NCBI GenBank assembly: GCA_018609785.1
Contig: JAHEOE010000106.1
Location: 1-28,629 of the forward strand
Origin: Minisyncoccota bacterium
Lineage (GTDB): Bacteria > Patescibacteriota > Minisyncoccia > SW-4-49-11
Direction of reading: 5' to 3'
DNA: 28,629 nucleotides
Part shown: one piece after another, positions 15,592 to 23,696 of the stretch
Position numbering within the stretch: position 1 is the stretch's first letter
Layout of the letters: each line of letters starts with the position of its first letter
Position numbers and translations under genes: made by a program
The notes under the pieces: generated by a model
The model's database searches: none
Seen by the model: only the letters and a program-made list of their open reading frames with translations
What the model was told of the DNA's origin: nothing

Positions 15592-15662
15592 AGCGGGTAA
15601 CGGGATTCGAACCCGTGTTTCTGCCATGGCAAGGCAGTGTAATACCACTATACGATACCCGC
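15592..15662 (-). tRNA. tRNA-Gly (GCC)
   Basis: On the minus strand the acceptor GCGGGTA pairs with TACCCGC. The anticodon stem CTGCC/GGCAG encloses the loop TTGCCAT with anticodon GCC. The T-arm contains GGTTCGAATCC. The discriminator is T, as in bacterial tRNA-Gly. CCA is not encoded. The purA-like start lies 7 bases downstream. Confidence 0.95.
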
Positions 15663-15672
15663 AGTACCTTGC

Positions 15673-15701
15673 ATTCTATCATGAGGATCCAGTTTTTGCA
15701 A
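15673..15701 (-). promoter_or_regulatory. Promoter of tRNA-Gly
   Basis: On the minus strand, TTGCAA (15701-15696) is followed after 17 bases by TAGAAT (15678-15673). TGA precedes the -10 box, giving an extended -10. The predicted start is a few bases before the mature tRNA at 15662. It lies just after the stop of the corA-like gene. Confidence 0.6.
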
Positions 15702-15712
15702 TTTAAACATTT

Positions 15713-16615
15713 TTATAGGAAGTCATTCTTTTTGAAGAAAAAGTAAAGACCAATCCAGATAGTGATGATGAGCAGTAGAACATATATGGGGGAATACGGG
15801 CTTTCCAAAATAAATCCGAGTGGTAGACGCGATCCTAAAAGGGCAATAATAAGTGCCGGCGGCGCAAAACTCACGGATAAAATGGTAAGCGTATGGATAT
15901 TTTCGTTTAGCTTACGATTGATGGAGGCATTGGCACTTTCTCCAAAGGCTTCGATGGTTTCTTTGAGATTTTTAAGAATTTCCCAAATATAGATATTACG
16001 CGAAAGAATACGGTTGAACTGACGTTTATTGAATGTGTAATCCGGGAAATAATAGTCCAGATACTGAACAGAAGTAGAAATAGTCGGTTTATGGAGGCGA
16101 ATAATTTTACGAAAATCCAGGACATCGCGTTTGACAATGGAAATTTCTTTGGTCATTTCAAATTCCCGTCCCTTAAATACTTCTTCTTCAATTGCTTCAA
16201 TACGGGATGCGATTCTATCGAGCGGAATAATACAGGCGTAAAGCATTGTCTCCAGAATATGGAGGTACAGATCAACCGGATGTTCGAATGCGGACGGATG
16301 AGATTCGGACGAGCTGAAAAGATCACGCAGAAAGTGAATATCCTCTCGATGAGCGGTGATCAGATATCCTTGGGTCAAGATAATGTCAATTTCAATAGGA
16401 ATGTTTTTACGTGCTATTTTATCGTGTAACGGATAATGAAGCACAATCGACATGTAAGAAGGAAATGCCTCTACCCGTTGGAGGTGAAACGGTCCCTCCA
16501 ACATCTCTTCGGTTGAGTCACGTAAGGGTACGATTTCTCGTAATTTGGCCATATCTTCGTCCCGATCCGGATGAATGTCCAGCCAGACAAAGTTTTGAAA
16601 TGTGATCTGTCTCAT
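15713..16615 (-). CDS. CorA-like divalent metal ion transporter with an altered GMN motif
   Basis: The 300-residue length and layout fit the CorA/ZntB family. An N-terminal soluble domain contains FPSYMSIVLHYPL and IEIDIILTQGYLITAHR. A long helix follows (EAIEEEVFKG, VKRDVLDFRKII). Two membrane segments lie near the C-terminus at about 244-262 and 276-294, and the charged tail FFFKKNDFL is typical. In characterised CorA channels the first membrane helix ends with YGMN, the selectivity loop. Here the segment reads ALIIALLGSRLPLGF, so GSR (261-263) stands where GMN is expected. The metal and direction are therefore uncertain. It has its own promoter (16639-16668), and no partner gene is close by. 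Confidence 0.82.
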   Translation of the reverse strand: MRQITFQNFVWLDIHPDRDEDMAKLREIVPLRDSTEEMLEGPFHLQRVEAFPSYMSIVLHYPLHDKIARKNIPIEIDIILTQGYLITAHREDIHFLRDLFSSSESHPSAFEHPVDLYLHILETMLYACIIPLDRIASRIEAIEEEVFKGREFEMTKEISIVKRDVLDFRKIIRLHKPTISTSVQYLDYYFPDYTFNKRQFNRILSRNIYIWEILKNLKETIEAFGESANASINRKLNENIHTLTILSVSFAPPALIIALLGSRLPLGFILESPYSPIYVLLLIITIWIGLYFFFKKNDFL

Positions 16616-16638
16616 GTAATTTGGTGTTTATTACTGGT

Positions 16639-16668
16639 ATTGTACGTTGTATCGTTCGGAGACGTCAA
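16639..16668 (-). promoter_or_regulatory. Promoter of the corA-like gene
   Basis: On the minus strand, TTGACG (16668-16663) and TACAAT (16644-16639) are separated by 18 bases. They lie 24 bases before ATG 16615. The boxes are good matches to a housekeeping promoter. Confidence 0.55.
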
Positions 16669-16704
16669 ATGCAGGTAAGGTAGTTGGGAAACTTCAATAT
16701 GTTC

Positions 16705-16876
16705 TAGAAGTCAGCTCAAAAACATTCTTTTGGAATATCTATCATACGTATATGAAGGCAACAGAGACGTATTCACTGGCATTTAATACCTACGGCCACA
16801 CCCTATCCCAAAATTCGTTCATACGCTCTGTCGCCTTCATATACTTCCACCTTCAATAATTTTGAGATGGCCTCTG
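16705..16876. mobile_element. MITE-like element copy 2, with inverted core (172 bp)
   Basis: This copy shares both ends and outer arms with copy 1 in the same orientation. The left arm contains GGAATATCTATCATACG, and the right arm CACCTTCAATAATTTTGAG. Between internal inverted repeats 16750-16766 and 16826-16842, the 59-bp core (16767-16825) is the reverse complement of the core in copy 1. The right TA has become TG. It lies between the corA-like promoter and the phosphohexomutase promoter. No protein is encoded. Confidence 0.82.
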
Positions 16877-16954
16877 GTATGTCAATGAACTGCTTATTTA
16901 CATGGTTATTGCAGTCGTAATGTGTTATCCGATTAGGTCTTGTTATTTCGGATA

Positions 16955-16963
16955 TGATATACT
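16955..16963 (+). promoter_or_regulatory. Extended -10 promoter of the phosphohexomutase gene
   Basis: TGATATACT at 16955-16963 is a TG-N extended -10 with the box TATACT. No good -35 lies at the right distance. A transcript would start near 16970, about 12 bases before ATG 16982. Confidence 0.5.
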
Positions 16964-16981
16964 GCGAATAAATAACTAAAT

Positions 16982-18388
16982 ATGAATATGCATACTAACC
17001 CTGATATCTTTAAAGCGTACGACATTCGCGGCATTTACGAAAAAGACATTACTACGGAAACGGCATACCGACTGGGACGGGTGTTTGCACGATTTCTTAC
17101 CGAGCGCAAGAGTGAAGGGAAACCTATGACTTTGGTTCTCGCTCGAGATATGCGTGATTCCGGGACAACTCTTCAGCAGGAAATGGAAAAAGGCTTGCAG
17201 GCTGAAGGTGTCCGAATTATTGATATTGGTATGGTTTCCACACCGACGTTTTATTATGCTACATTAGAATATCAAGCGGACGGAGGAGTAATCATTACCG
17301 CTTCTCACAATCCTGCGGAATATAACGGATTTAAGTTGGTTCGGGAAAATGCCATTCCGATCTCCGGAGACAACGGCATGTATGAAATTCGTGACCGTGT
17401 TATGGAGGAATCCGTCTCGGTAGAGTCAGATAAGACTGAGGAGAAAGCGGAAAAGGAAGAAAAACCGGATACGCTCGCACGGTATGTGGAGCATATGTTA
17501 GCTCACCGTAATGCGCAACGTCCGATCGAGCCGCTTAATATTGTCGTTGATACGGCAAATGGTATGGGAGCGCTTGATATCAAGGAGTTTTTCGACCGTA
17601 TTTCGGATGTTACATATACTCACCTTTATCCCGAATTGGACGGTACATTCCCCAATCACGAAGCAAATCCCCTTAAAGAAGAGACGCTTACTGATCTGAA
17701 GGCTAAAGTGCGGGAAGAAAATGCGGATTTTGGAATTGCTACGGATGGTGACTTTGATCGAGTTGCGTTTGTCGATAACGAAGGAAATACGATCCGACCG
17801 GACATTGCCGGCGCTTTACTGGTCTCAGCGCTTTTGGAAGATTATCAGGGAATGCCTGTTCTGTATGATCTGCGTTCGTCAAATGTGTTGCCCGAAAAAA
17901 TTAGTGAAGCCGGAGGTGAGCCGGTGATGACGCGTGTGGGTCATTCTTTCATTAAAGATCAGATGCGAGAACGATCAGCGCTGGTTGCAATTGAGTTTTC
18001 GGGCCACTTTTATTTTGATATCAAGCGACACGGTGCTCATGCATACTTTGAGAATCCTTTGCTTGTCATGATAAAACTCATGGAACTGCTTTCAAGTACC
18101 GGTCAGTCCTTGGCTGAACTAACCGCTCCGCTCTTCCGTTATGAACACTCGGGGGAAATAAATTTCGAAATTAAGCGTAATAAAGCGGAGGTTATTGAAG
18201 AAGTGAAGCAGTATTTTTCGGAAGGAACAGTTAATGAAATGGACGGGGTTCGCATAGATCATGGACGGTTTTGGCTTTTGGTACGGGCATCTAATACCGA
18301 GCCCGTAGTGCGTCTGATTGTGGAAGCAACGGATAGAGATACTATGGAACAAGTTATACAAGAAGCGCGTGAGATTATTACTCGGTAG
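16982..18388 (+). CDS. Phosphomannomutase/phosphoglucomutase
   Basis: The enzyme interconverts hexose 1- and 6-phosphates. All four domains of the alpha-D-phosphohexomutase family are present in 468 residues. The N-terminal FKAYDIRGIY is diagnostic. The phosphoserine loop ITASHNPAEYNGFK has catalytic S108. The metal loop TDGDFDRV has D255, D257 and D259. The sugar loop EFSGHFYFD and the phosphate-binding loop ASNTEPVVRLIVEA follow. An acidic, Lys/Glu-rich insert lies near residues 142-163. It is next to glycogen synthase, so glucose-1-phosphate supply for glucan synthesis is a likely role, though mannose use is equally possible. ATG 16982 and 16988 are both in frame. Confidence 0.93.
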   Translation: MNMHTNPDIFKAYDIRGIYEKDITTETAYRLGRVFARFLTERKSEGKPMTLVLARDMRDSGTTLQQEMEKGLQAEGVRIIDIGMVSTPTFYYATLEYQADGGVIITASHNPAEYNGFKLVRENAIPISGDNGMYEIRDRVMEESVSVESDKTEEKAEKEEKPDTLARYVEHMLAHRNAQRPIEPLNIVVDTANGMGALDIKEFFDRISDVTYTHLYPELDGTFPNHEANPLKEETLTDLKAKVREENADFGIATDGDFDRVAFVDNEGNTIRPDIAGALLVSALLEDYQGMPVLYDLRSSNVLPEKISEAGGEPVMTRVGHSFIKDQMRERSALVAIEFSGHFYFDIKRHGAHAYFENPLLVMIKLMELLSSTGQSLAELTAPLFRYEHSGEINFEIKRNKAEVIEEVKQYFSEGTVNEMDGVRIDHGRFWLLVRASNTEPVVRLIVEATDRDTMEQVIQEAREIITR

Positions 18389-18391
18389 TTG

Positions 18392-18420
18392 TTGTGTTGT
18401 ATTAAATAATGTAGTATCCT
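18392..18420 (+). promoter_or_regulatory. Possible promoter of glgA
   Basis: TTGTGT at 18392-18397 and TATCCT at 18415-18420 are separated by 17 bases in the 46-base gap before glgA. Both boxes are weak matches, so glgA may equally be read through from the mutase gene. Confidence 0.3.
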
Positions 18421-18434
18421 GAAAAAAAGTTTTT

Positions 18435-19946
18435 ATGATCGAGCATACAACATCTCCGCAGGAATACTCTATAAGTTTCGTGTCTTCGGAAGTCGAACCG
18501 TTTTCCAAGACCGGAGGATTGGGAGACGTAGCCGGCCAGCTTCCGTTTGAATTACAAGCGTCCGTCAAAAACATTCACATTATAACTCCGTTATACGGAA
18601 CCATTTCCACTCGGGACTGGAACATAGAACTGGAGAAAGATTTCGGTATGGTGGAGGTTGCTGAAGAAACATATGCCTCTTTTCAAATTTATCGGACGGA
18701 GTATGAAGGATTGACAGTGTACTTTGTGGATTCACCTGAATATTTCTCGGATGTGAATCAAATGTATCTTGATAACACCACCTCTGCGCGTAATAATGCG
18801 CGTTTTTTAATATTTAGTCTTGGAGCGTTACTGTTTCTTGCGGACTTTGAAGAGAAGCCTGATATTATTCATTGTAATGATTGGCATACAGGATTAATTC
18901 CCGAACTTGTTGAACGGGAATATAACGGATTTGATTTTCATAATACGTTCGCGGATACGAAAACACTTTTTACGATTCATAATTTATATTTTCAATCCGG
19001 AACTCATGAAGATGCGATTACCGCAAATGATAACGGACATTCTCAGTTACCTTTGCTTACGGAATCGGATGAGCTTAAGAATATTAATTTTGCCAAGCGA
19101 GGAATTATTCATTCGGATGCGGTTAATGCTGTATCACCGCGATATGCTCAAGAGATTATGATGCCTAAATTCGGCGAAGAACTGCATGTTATTCTTAAGA
19201 ACCGGAAGTATAAAGTTTTTGGTATTCTTAATGGAATTGATAACAATGAATTCAATCCGGCGACCGATCCCGGACTGAACAAACAGTATGATGGAGACAA
19301 TTCCGCTTATAAAGAAGCAAATAAGCGATATATTCAACAGCAATTCGGGCTTACGGAAGGCTCTCGTATTCCGGTCATTGCTATGGTTACTCGTATTACC
19401 GAACAGAAAGGAATTGATCTTATTAAGAATATTTTACCGTATCTGTTAGAGCGTAATGTGGAATTTATTATTCTTGGTGGCGGTGAACAACATTACGAAG
19501 ATTTCTTTACGGAAATAGAGGCAAAAAATTCGGAGCGGATGTATGCTCAATTTGAATTTAATGCTATGTGGGAGACGCAAATTCTTGCCGGCGCGGATGT
19601 GTTTTTGATGCCTTCACGATTTGAACCGGCGGGGTTGGGACAACTCAAAAGTTTGAGATATGGCTGTATTCCGATTGTTCATGCTGTTGGAGGACTTATG
19701 GATTCCATTGTAAATATTTCACCGCTTCAGAAAACAGGGAATGGATTTGTATTTTATTCCTATAATTCGTATGAGCTCTACGGGGCAATTATTCGCGCGT
19801 TGGAATATTATAAGGATCGAAATTCTTGGTATGAACTGGTGGCTCGTTCCATGCACCAGACGTTTTCTTGGGAAATTCCGGGAAAACAGTATGTAGAGCT
19901 CTATCGTAATATGATAGAAAATCGGATTCAACCCATTGATGAATAA
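18435..19946 (+). CDS. glgA: Glycogen/starch synthase (GT5)
   Basis: GlgA extends alpha-1,4-glucan from a nucleotide glucose donor. It is a GT-B fold enzyme of 503 residues. The N-terminal donor loop is SEVEPFSKTGGLGDVAGQLP, with K25-T-G-G-L. The GT5 synthase N-terminal domain includes DIIHCNDWHTGLIPEL and TLFTIHNLYFQSG. The C-terminal domain has VTRITEQKGIDL, FLMPSRFEPAGLGQ and the loop YGCIPIVHAVGGLMDSI. It stops 9 bases before the convergent GH57 stop. No ADP-glucose pyrophosphorylase (glgC) is in the window, so the donor may be UDP-glucose or be made elsewhere. The start is TTTTATG without a Shine-Dalgarno sequence. Confidence 0.94.
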   Translation: MIEHTTSPQEYSISFVSSEVEPFSKTGGLGDVAGQLPFELQASVKNIHIITPLYGTISTRDWNIELEKDFGMVEVAEETYASFQIYRTEYEGLTVYFVDSPEYFSDVNQMYLDNTTSARNNARFLIFSLGALLFLADFEEKPDIIHCNDWHTGLIPELVEREYNGFDFHNTFADTKTLFTIHNLYFQSGTHEDAITANDNGHSQLPLLTESDELKNINFAKRGIIHSDAVNAVSPRYAQEIMMPKFGEELHVILKNRKYKVFGILNGIDNNEFNPATDPGLNKQYDGDNSAYKEANKRYIQQQFGLTEGSRIPVIAMVTRITEQKGIDLIKNILPYLLERNVEFIILGGGEQHYEDFFTEIEAKNSERMYAQFEFNAMWETQILAGADVFLMPSRFEPAGLGQLKSLRYGCIPIVHAVGGLMDSIVNISPLQKTGNGFVFYSYNSYELYGAIIRALEYYKDRNSWYELVARSMHQTFSWEIPGKQYVELYRNMIENRIQPIDE

Positions 19947-19955
19947 GAGGAAAGG

Positions 19956-21704
19956 TTAGAGATATTCGGAGTCTATTCGTTCCAAAAAGTCAGGTAGTTG
20001 CGGATGTTGGAAATAGATGTGGCCGTTTTTGTGTTCGACCAAGCGTGAGAGGAATGCCGTATCCGCGTCGTAAATACGAGTGAGTGCGTCAAGCATATGC
20101 GAAAGGTCGCGAGAAATATCCTGAAGACCGGATATTGAGAGTGTTCGGGCGGATAGATGAGAGTCAAGTGTTTGTAATGACGACTCGAGAAGAGAGTGTG
20201 CAATGGTGATGTAAGAGAGAAGATGATCTTTCGTTGCTTCATCAAGGGAACTGTCTCGGTCCCAATATGTTTGCTCGACGGCATGACGTGTGTGCTCAAT
20301 ACGTAAAGAAAGATCAAAGCGCAGAAGTTCTCGCCATGGGTCGGCAATCGCGTGACCGGTCTCATCTAACACCTGATCTCCTATACTCTGTTGGTTAAGG
20401 AGGTTAAAGATCTTAAAGAGATGAACATAAATCCAGCGGCCGCGATCTTCGGGGACCATCCAGCCCCAATTACAGGCCCGTTTAAGGAGCAAAGTATGAA
20501 GTTCGAGTTGTTCTATGTGAGAAAGGTTATGGATATGGTGCATATCTAAAGGAGAAAGAGAGTCTTCTTTGGTCTCCGGCGCGTATTGGGTTACGCAATG
20601 ATCTATGAGGTGGGCAAAGACGGTGCCGGTACGCCAAAAAATAAACGGATAATCTTTATATAACTCGGATCCTTCATCATCAATCCCCGGATAAAAGCCA
20701 TCGAACCGAAAGACCGGCGCGTGAGCGGGCCCCCACGACACTCGATCAATGGAGATAACGGACAGATCGGTTTCTGAAAATTCTTCAACCAGGGAGGACG
20801 GGTCATGAAATACAAATTCGTAGTTCTCTTCGTTGAGGATCTGTTGCCATGTCTCGTGAATGAGGGGAAGCGCATACTTTGCAAGTCCCATGAATTCGAA
20901 GTCGGAGGCATAGACTAACACCGCGTTATCCGGAGCCGCTTCGCATTCTTGGTAAATGGTTTGTTTATAATGTTCAATCGCTTTTTGATGATCATATGCG
21001 CGTTCGACTTGAGTTTGGGTGACGTCAAAGCCTCCCGCTTCCAAGGCAAGCCATACTTTTTCGGAAATGGCGGTATTGATGGGTAAGGCCATGATCCGAT
21101 TTCCTTCGGTATCCTCAACTCGATACGGCAGATACGTAAGATCGGTGAGATGGTTTCGTATATTAAAGGGGGTGTTCCGTGCTTGCAGATTGGGGAACAT
21201 GACATAAGACAGATTTTTGGTAAGATACGTGGAAATTATATTCTCACGATATGAAGCTTCCGGAGAGAAAAGTCCCTCGTGTGCGGGACGAGGGATCTCA
21301 TATTCTTCGTGAAGCAGTTGACGATTGAGATCTATTTCTCGCACATGGTCTTCAGAAGTGGCAAGGCCGGTATGGACATGGTGGGCATGAGTCAAGACGG
21401 GATGAACATATCCCTCTTGAAATCCTTTTACCAAACGTTGGAGTCCGTCGGGACGGTACGCCTGAAGTTGAGAATATAGTTCGTTACTGGCGTCAAGCCA
21501 AACCGGAATGTCTAAGTCGCGTGCAAGTTCCAGCAAATAGTCATGGAGCGGTTTTTCTTCGGGAAAGTTATTCAGGAAATGATTGGTTACCGGATAATAC
21601 GTATATCCGGTTTTTTGGCCGACTTCATTGAGAAAGTGTTGTTCCATCTCCCAGAACGGTTCGTGAGAGTGAAATCCGAGAAGAATATTGATGCGTTTTT
21701 TCAT
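19956..21704 (-). CDS. Glycoside hydrolase family 57 alpha-glucan enzyme
   Basis: GH57 enzymes act on alpha-1,4 glucans as amylase, 4-alpha-glucanotransferase or branching enzyme. The 582-residue protein starts MKKRINILLGFHSHEPFWEM, with the first conserved GH57 motif HSHEP (12-16; usually HQP-like). The likely nucleophile is E149 in GLFSPEASY, matching the family W-x-P-E-x motif. The likely acid/base is D268 in YASDFEFMG. A large helical C-terminal region follows. ATG 21704 is chosen, because the longer frame to 21782 runs into a mobile element at 21716-21885 and adds unrelated residues. Beside glgA and glgP it probably remodels glycogen. Exact activity cannot be read from the sequence. Before the element inserted it probably lay about 10 bases after glgP. 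Confidence 0.88.
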   Translation of the reverse strand: MKKRINILLGFHSHEPFWEMEQHFLNEVGQKTGYTYYPVTNHFLNNFPEEKPLHDYLLELARDLDIPVWLDASNELYSQLQAYRPDGLQRLVKGFQEGYVHPVLTHAHHVHTGLATSEDHVREIDLNRQLLHEEYEIPRPAHEGLFSPEASYRENIISTYLTKNLSYVMFPNLQARNTPFNIRNHLTDLTYLPYRVEDTEGNRIMALPINTAISEKVWLALEAGGFDVTQTQVERAYDHQKAIEHYKQTIYQECEAAPDNAVLVYASDFEFMGLAKYALPLIHETWQQILNEENYEFVFHDPSSLVEEFSETDLSVISIDRVSWGPAHAPVFRFDGFYPGIDDEGSELYKDYPFIFWRTGTVFAHLIDHCVTQYAPETKEDSLSPLDMHHIHNLSHIEQLELHTLLLKRACNWGWMVPEDRGRWIYVHLFKIFNLLNQQSIGDQVLDETGHAIADPWRELLRFDLSLRIEHTRHAVEQTYWDRDSSLDEATKDHLLSYITIAHSLLESSLQTLDSHLSARTLSISGLQDISRDLSHMLDALTRIYDADTAFLSRLVEHKNGHIYFQHPQLPDFLERIDSEYL

Positions 21705-21715
21705 ACCGAAAGTGT

Positions 21716-21885
21716 TAGAGGTGATCTCCAAATTATTGAAGGTGAAAGTATATGAAGGCGATAGAGATGTATTCACTGGCATTTAATGCCTACGGCCTAC
21801 CATACCCAAAATTCGTTCATACGCTCTGTCGCCTTCATATGGGGATGATAGATGTTCCGAAAGAATATTTTTGAGATGGTTTCTA
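21716..21885. mobile_element. MITE-like element copy 3 (170 bp), inserted in the glgP stop codon
   Basis: The element is in the opposite orientation to copies 1 and 2. It has TA at 21716-21717 and 21884-21885, and matching terminal repeats. Internal inverted repeats at 21750-21766 and 21824-21840 enclose the 57-bp core. In its own orientation it is collinear with copy 1, so the core is not inverted relative to the ends. The TA at 21884-21885 is the first two bases of the glgP TAG stop (minus strand). Removing one TA plus the element gives a TAA stop, then 10 bases, then the GH57 ATG. Confidence 0.82.
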
Positions 21886-23577
21886 GTCGAAGTAGGCCCG
21901 GACAATGTATTCTTTTACCATCCGATCGGTGTGAAAGTAGGCACCGTTGATTGCGATAGCATTTCGCATGATTTCCTGATATTCATCACGATGTTGGTAA
22001 TACTTGGGGATGATGACGTACTCCAACTTATTATAGAGAGATTCGTGTTCGGTCTCGGTCTGCGGTTCTATACCCCAACCGGTTTTTTCTTCCACACAAC
22101 CTTCCAGCCACCACCCGTCAAGGGTGCTGAGGCTGGGGATACCGTTGAGAGCGGCTTTCATCCCGCTGGTACCTGAGGCTTCTTTGGGAATTTGAGGATT
22201 GTTAAGCCAGAGATCGACTCCACTGATCATGTAATGAGCTATCTTCATGCTGTAGTCTTCCAGAAAGACAATTTTGATTTTACCCCCCAGGCGTTCCATA
22301 TAGGAGTACAGATCTTCAATAAGTTTTTGAGACGCGTCTTCATCCGGGTGAGCTTTTCCGGAAAAAACGAATTGGACATTGCCGATTTCATTATGGATTT
22401 TCATGAGTCGTTCCAGATCGTCAAAGATAAACGAAGGACGTTTGTATAAAGTCATGCGTCGTCCAAAACCGATCGTAAACGTATCGAGATCAAGTTCCGT
22501 GCCGTCTACTTGGCGAACATAGTCAATAAGCTTTTGCTTTTCGGCTTGATGAGCATTCCAAAGTTCATTTCGAGGGAGGCGGAGAGCATTACGAAGTATA
22601 CTCGGTTCTTGATCCCAGCCCGGAAGATGATGGGAAAAAAGTTGACTCATATGGTCTCCTACCCAAGTGTTGACGTGAATACCATTCGTTATTGCTTCAA
22701 TATCATACTGAGGGAACATTTCCAAAGATACTTCCCGATGTTTTTTGGCGACTCCGTTGATAAAGCGAGAAAAGTTCATCGCCAGATGCGTCATATTTAA
22801 TCGATCTTCGTCATCCGAGCTCATTGTGTACATTTCTTCGGGAATATAATCCGACCCGAGAATGGATTCCACCATAGAACGATCGAACTTTTCGTGGGCG
22901 GCCGGAACCGTAGTATGAGTCGTGAAGATACATTTATTTCGTAACATATGAAGGTTCTCATCCATGGACTGGGTGTCATCATACATGTACTTTAAAACTT
23001 CTGCGGTTAAGAGGCTCGAGTGACCTTCGTTCATATGATAGAGATCAATGTTTCGGCAACCAATAGCGCCTAACATACGTACCCCGCCGATACCGAGTAT
23101 AGCTTCTTGCTTGAAGCGATGGTACGCATCACCAATATACAGGCGGTTGGTAATTTCTCGGTCTTGAGGATCGTTTTCTTCAAGGTCTGTGTCGAGGAAG
23201 TACACGGGAACTTCGAATCCGGAACGTCCTTTGACGGAATATTCCCATACCCCAACAGTTATATCTCGTCCTTCCAGGGTGACTGTTACGGTATGAGAGA
23301 GAGAGGTGAGAAAATCATGCGGATTCCACTCTTCGGCAGAGGAGGTCTGAGTTCCATTTTCATCCACATGTTGTTCAAAATATCCGGAGGCATACCGTAG
23401 AGAAACTCCGACGGTGGGAACGCGGAGATCCGCGAGGGATTTGAGCGTATCGCCGGCCAGAACTCCCAGACCGCCGCTATATGTAGGCATATCAGAGGTG
23501 AGGCCCATTTCCATACAGAAATAGGCGATTTGGTCTTGATGGAGGGGGAGACGTTGTTCAAAGTGACGTTCTTTCAT
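21883..23577 (-). CDS. glgP: Alpha-glucan phosphorylase (GT35), short form
   Basis: The enzyme removes glucose from alpha-1,4 glucan ends as glucose-1-phosphate, using pyridoxal phosphate. The 564-residue protein lacks the long N-terminal domain of the classical 800-residue enzyme and fits the short alpha-glucan phosphorylase family. The start region IAYFCMEMGLTSDMPTYSGG and LGVLAGDTLKSLADL is typical. Further motifs are HMNEGHSSLL, AITNGIHVNTWV, FGRRMTLYKRP and the cofactor motif KEASGTSGMKAALNG with K474. It is divergent from tpiA and upstream of the GH57 gene in the same direction. Its stop codon TAG is shared with the mobile element edge. Confidence 0.94.
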   Translation of the reverse strand: MKERHFEQRLPLHQDQIAYFCMEMGLTSDMPTYSGGLGVLAGDTLKSLADLRVPTVGVSLRYASGYFEQHVDENGTQTSSAEEWNPHDFLTSLSHTVTVTLEGRDITVGVWEYSVKGRSGFEVPVYFLDTDLEENDPQDREITNRLYIGDAYHRFKQEAILGIGGVRMLGAIGCRNIDLYHMNEGHSSLLTAEVLKYMYDDTQSMDENLHMLRNKCIFTTHTTVPAAHEKFDRSMVESILGSDYIPEEMYTMSSDDEDRLNMTHLAMNFSRFINGVAKKHREVSLEMFPQYDIEAITNGIHVNTWVGDHMSQLFSHHLPGWDQEPSILRNALRLPRNELWNAHQAEKQKLIDYVRQVDGTELDLDTFTIGFGRRMTLYKRPSFIFDDLERLMKIHNEIGNVQFVFSGKAHPDEDASQKLIEDLYSYMERLGGKIKIVFLEDYSMKIAHYMISGVDLWLNNPQIPKEASGTSGMKAALNGIPSLSTLDGWWLEGCVEEKTGWGIEPQTETEHESLYNKLEYVIIPKYYQHRDEYQEIMRNAIAINGAYFHTDRMVKEYIVRAYFD

Positions 23578-23600
23578 AGGTGTATATTATATGTACTCTA

Positions 23601-23609
23601 AGTATATCA
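23601..23609 (-). promoter_or_regulatory. Extended -10 promoter of glgP
   Basis: On the minus strand TGATATACT (23609-23601) is identical to the extended -10 found before the phosphohexomutase gene. A second TATAAT box lies at 23591-23586, but it would place the transcript start almost at the ATG. Confidence 0.45.
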
Positions 23610-23664
23610 GGTTTCTGTGAAAAGAGCCAAAGGGGAGATATTTTCAGATTCAAACCGACATATG

Positions 23665-23673
23665 TGGTAAAAT
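23665..23673 (+). promoter_or_regulatory. Extended -10 promoter of tpiA
   Basis: TGGTAAAAT at 23665-23673 is a TG-N extended -10. The transcript would start near 23680, about 17 bases before ATG 23697. The -35 region is weak. The 119-base gap with glgP holds two divergent promoters. Confidence 0.5.
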
Positions 23674-23696
23674 ACGAGAAAGACTAATCCGTATTT

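Noticed and set aside
16647..16859. 70-residue open frame upstream of the phosphohexomutase gene
   Set aside because: Most of it is mobile element copy 2, and the rest overlaps the corA-like promoter.
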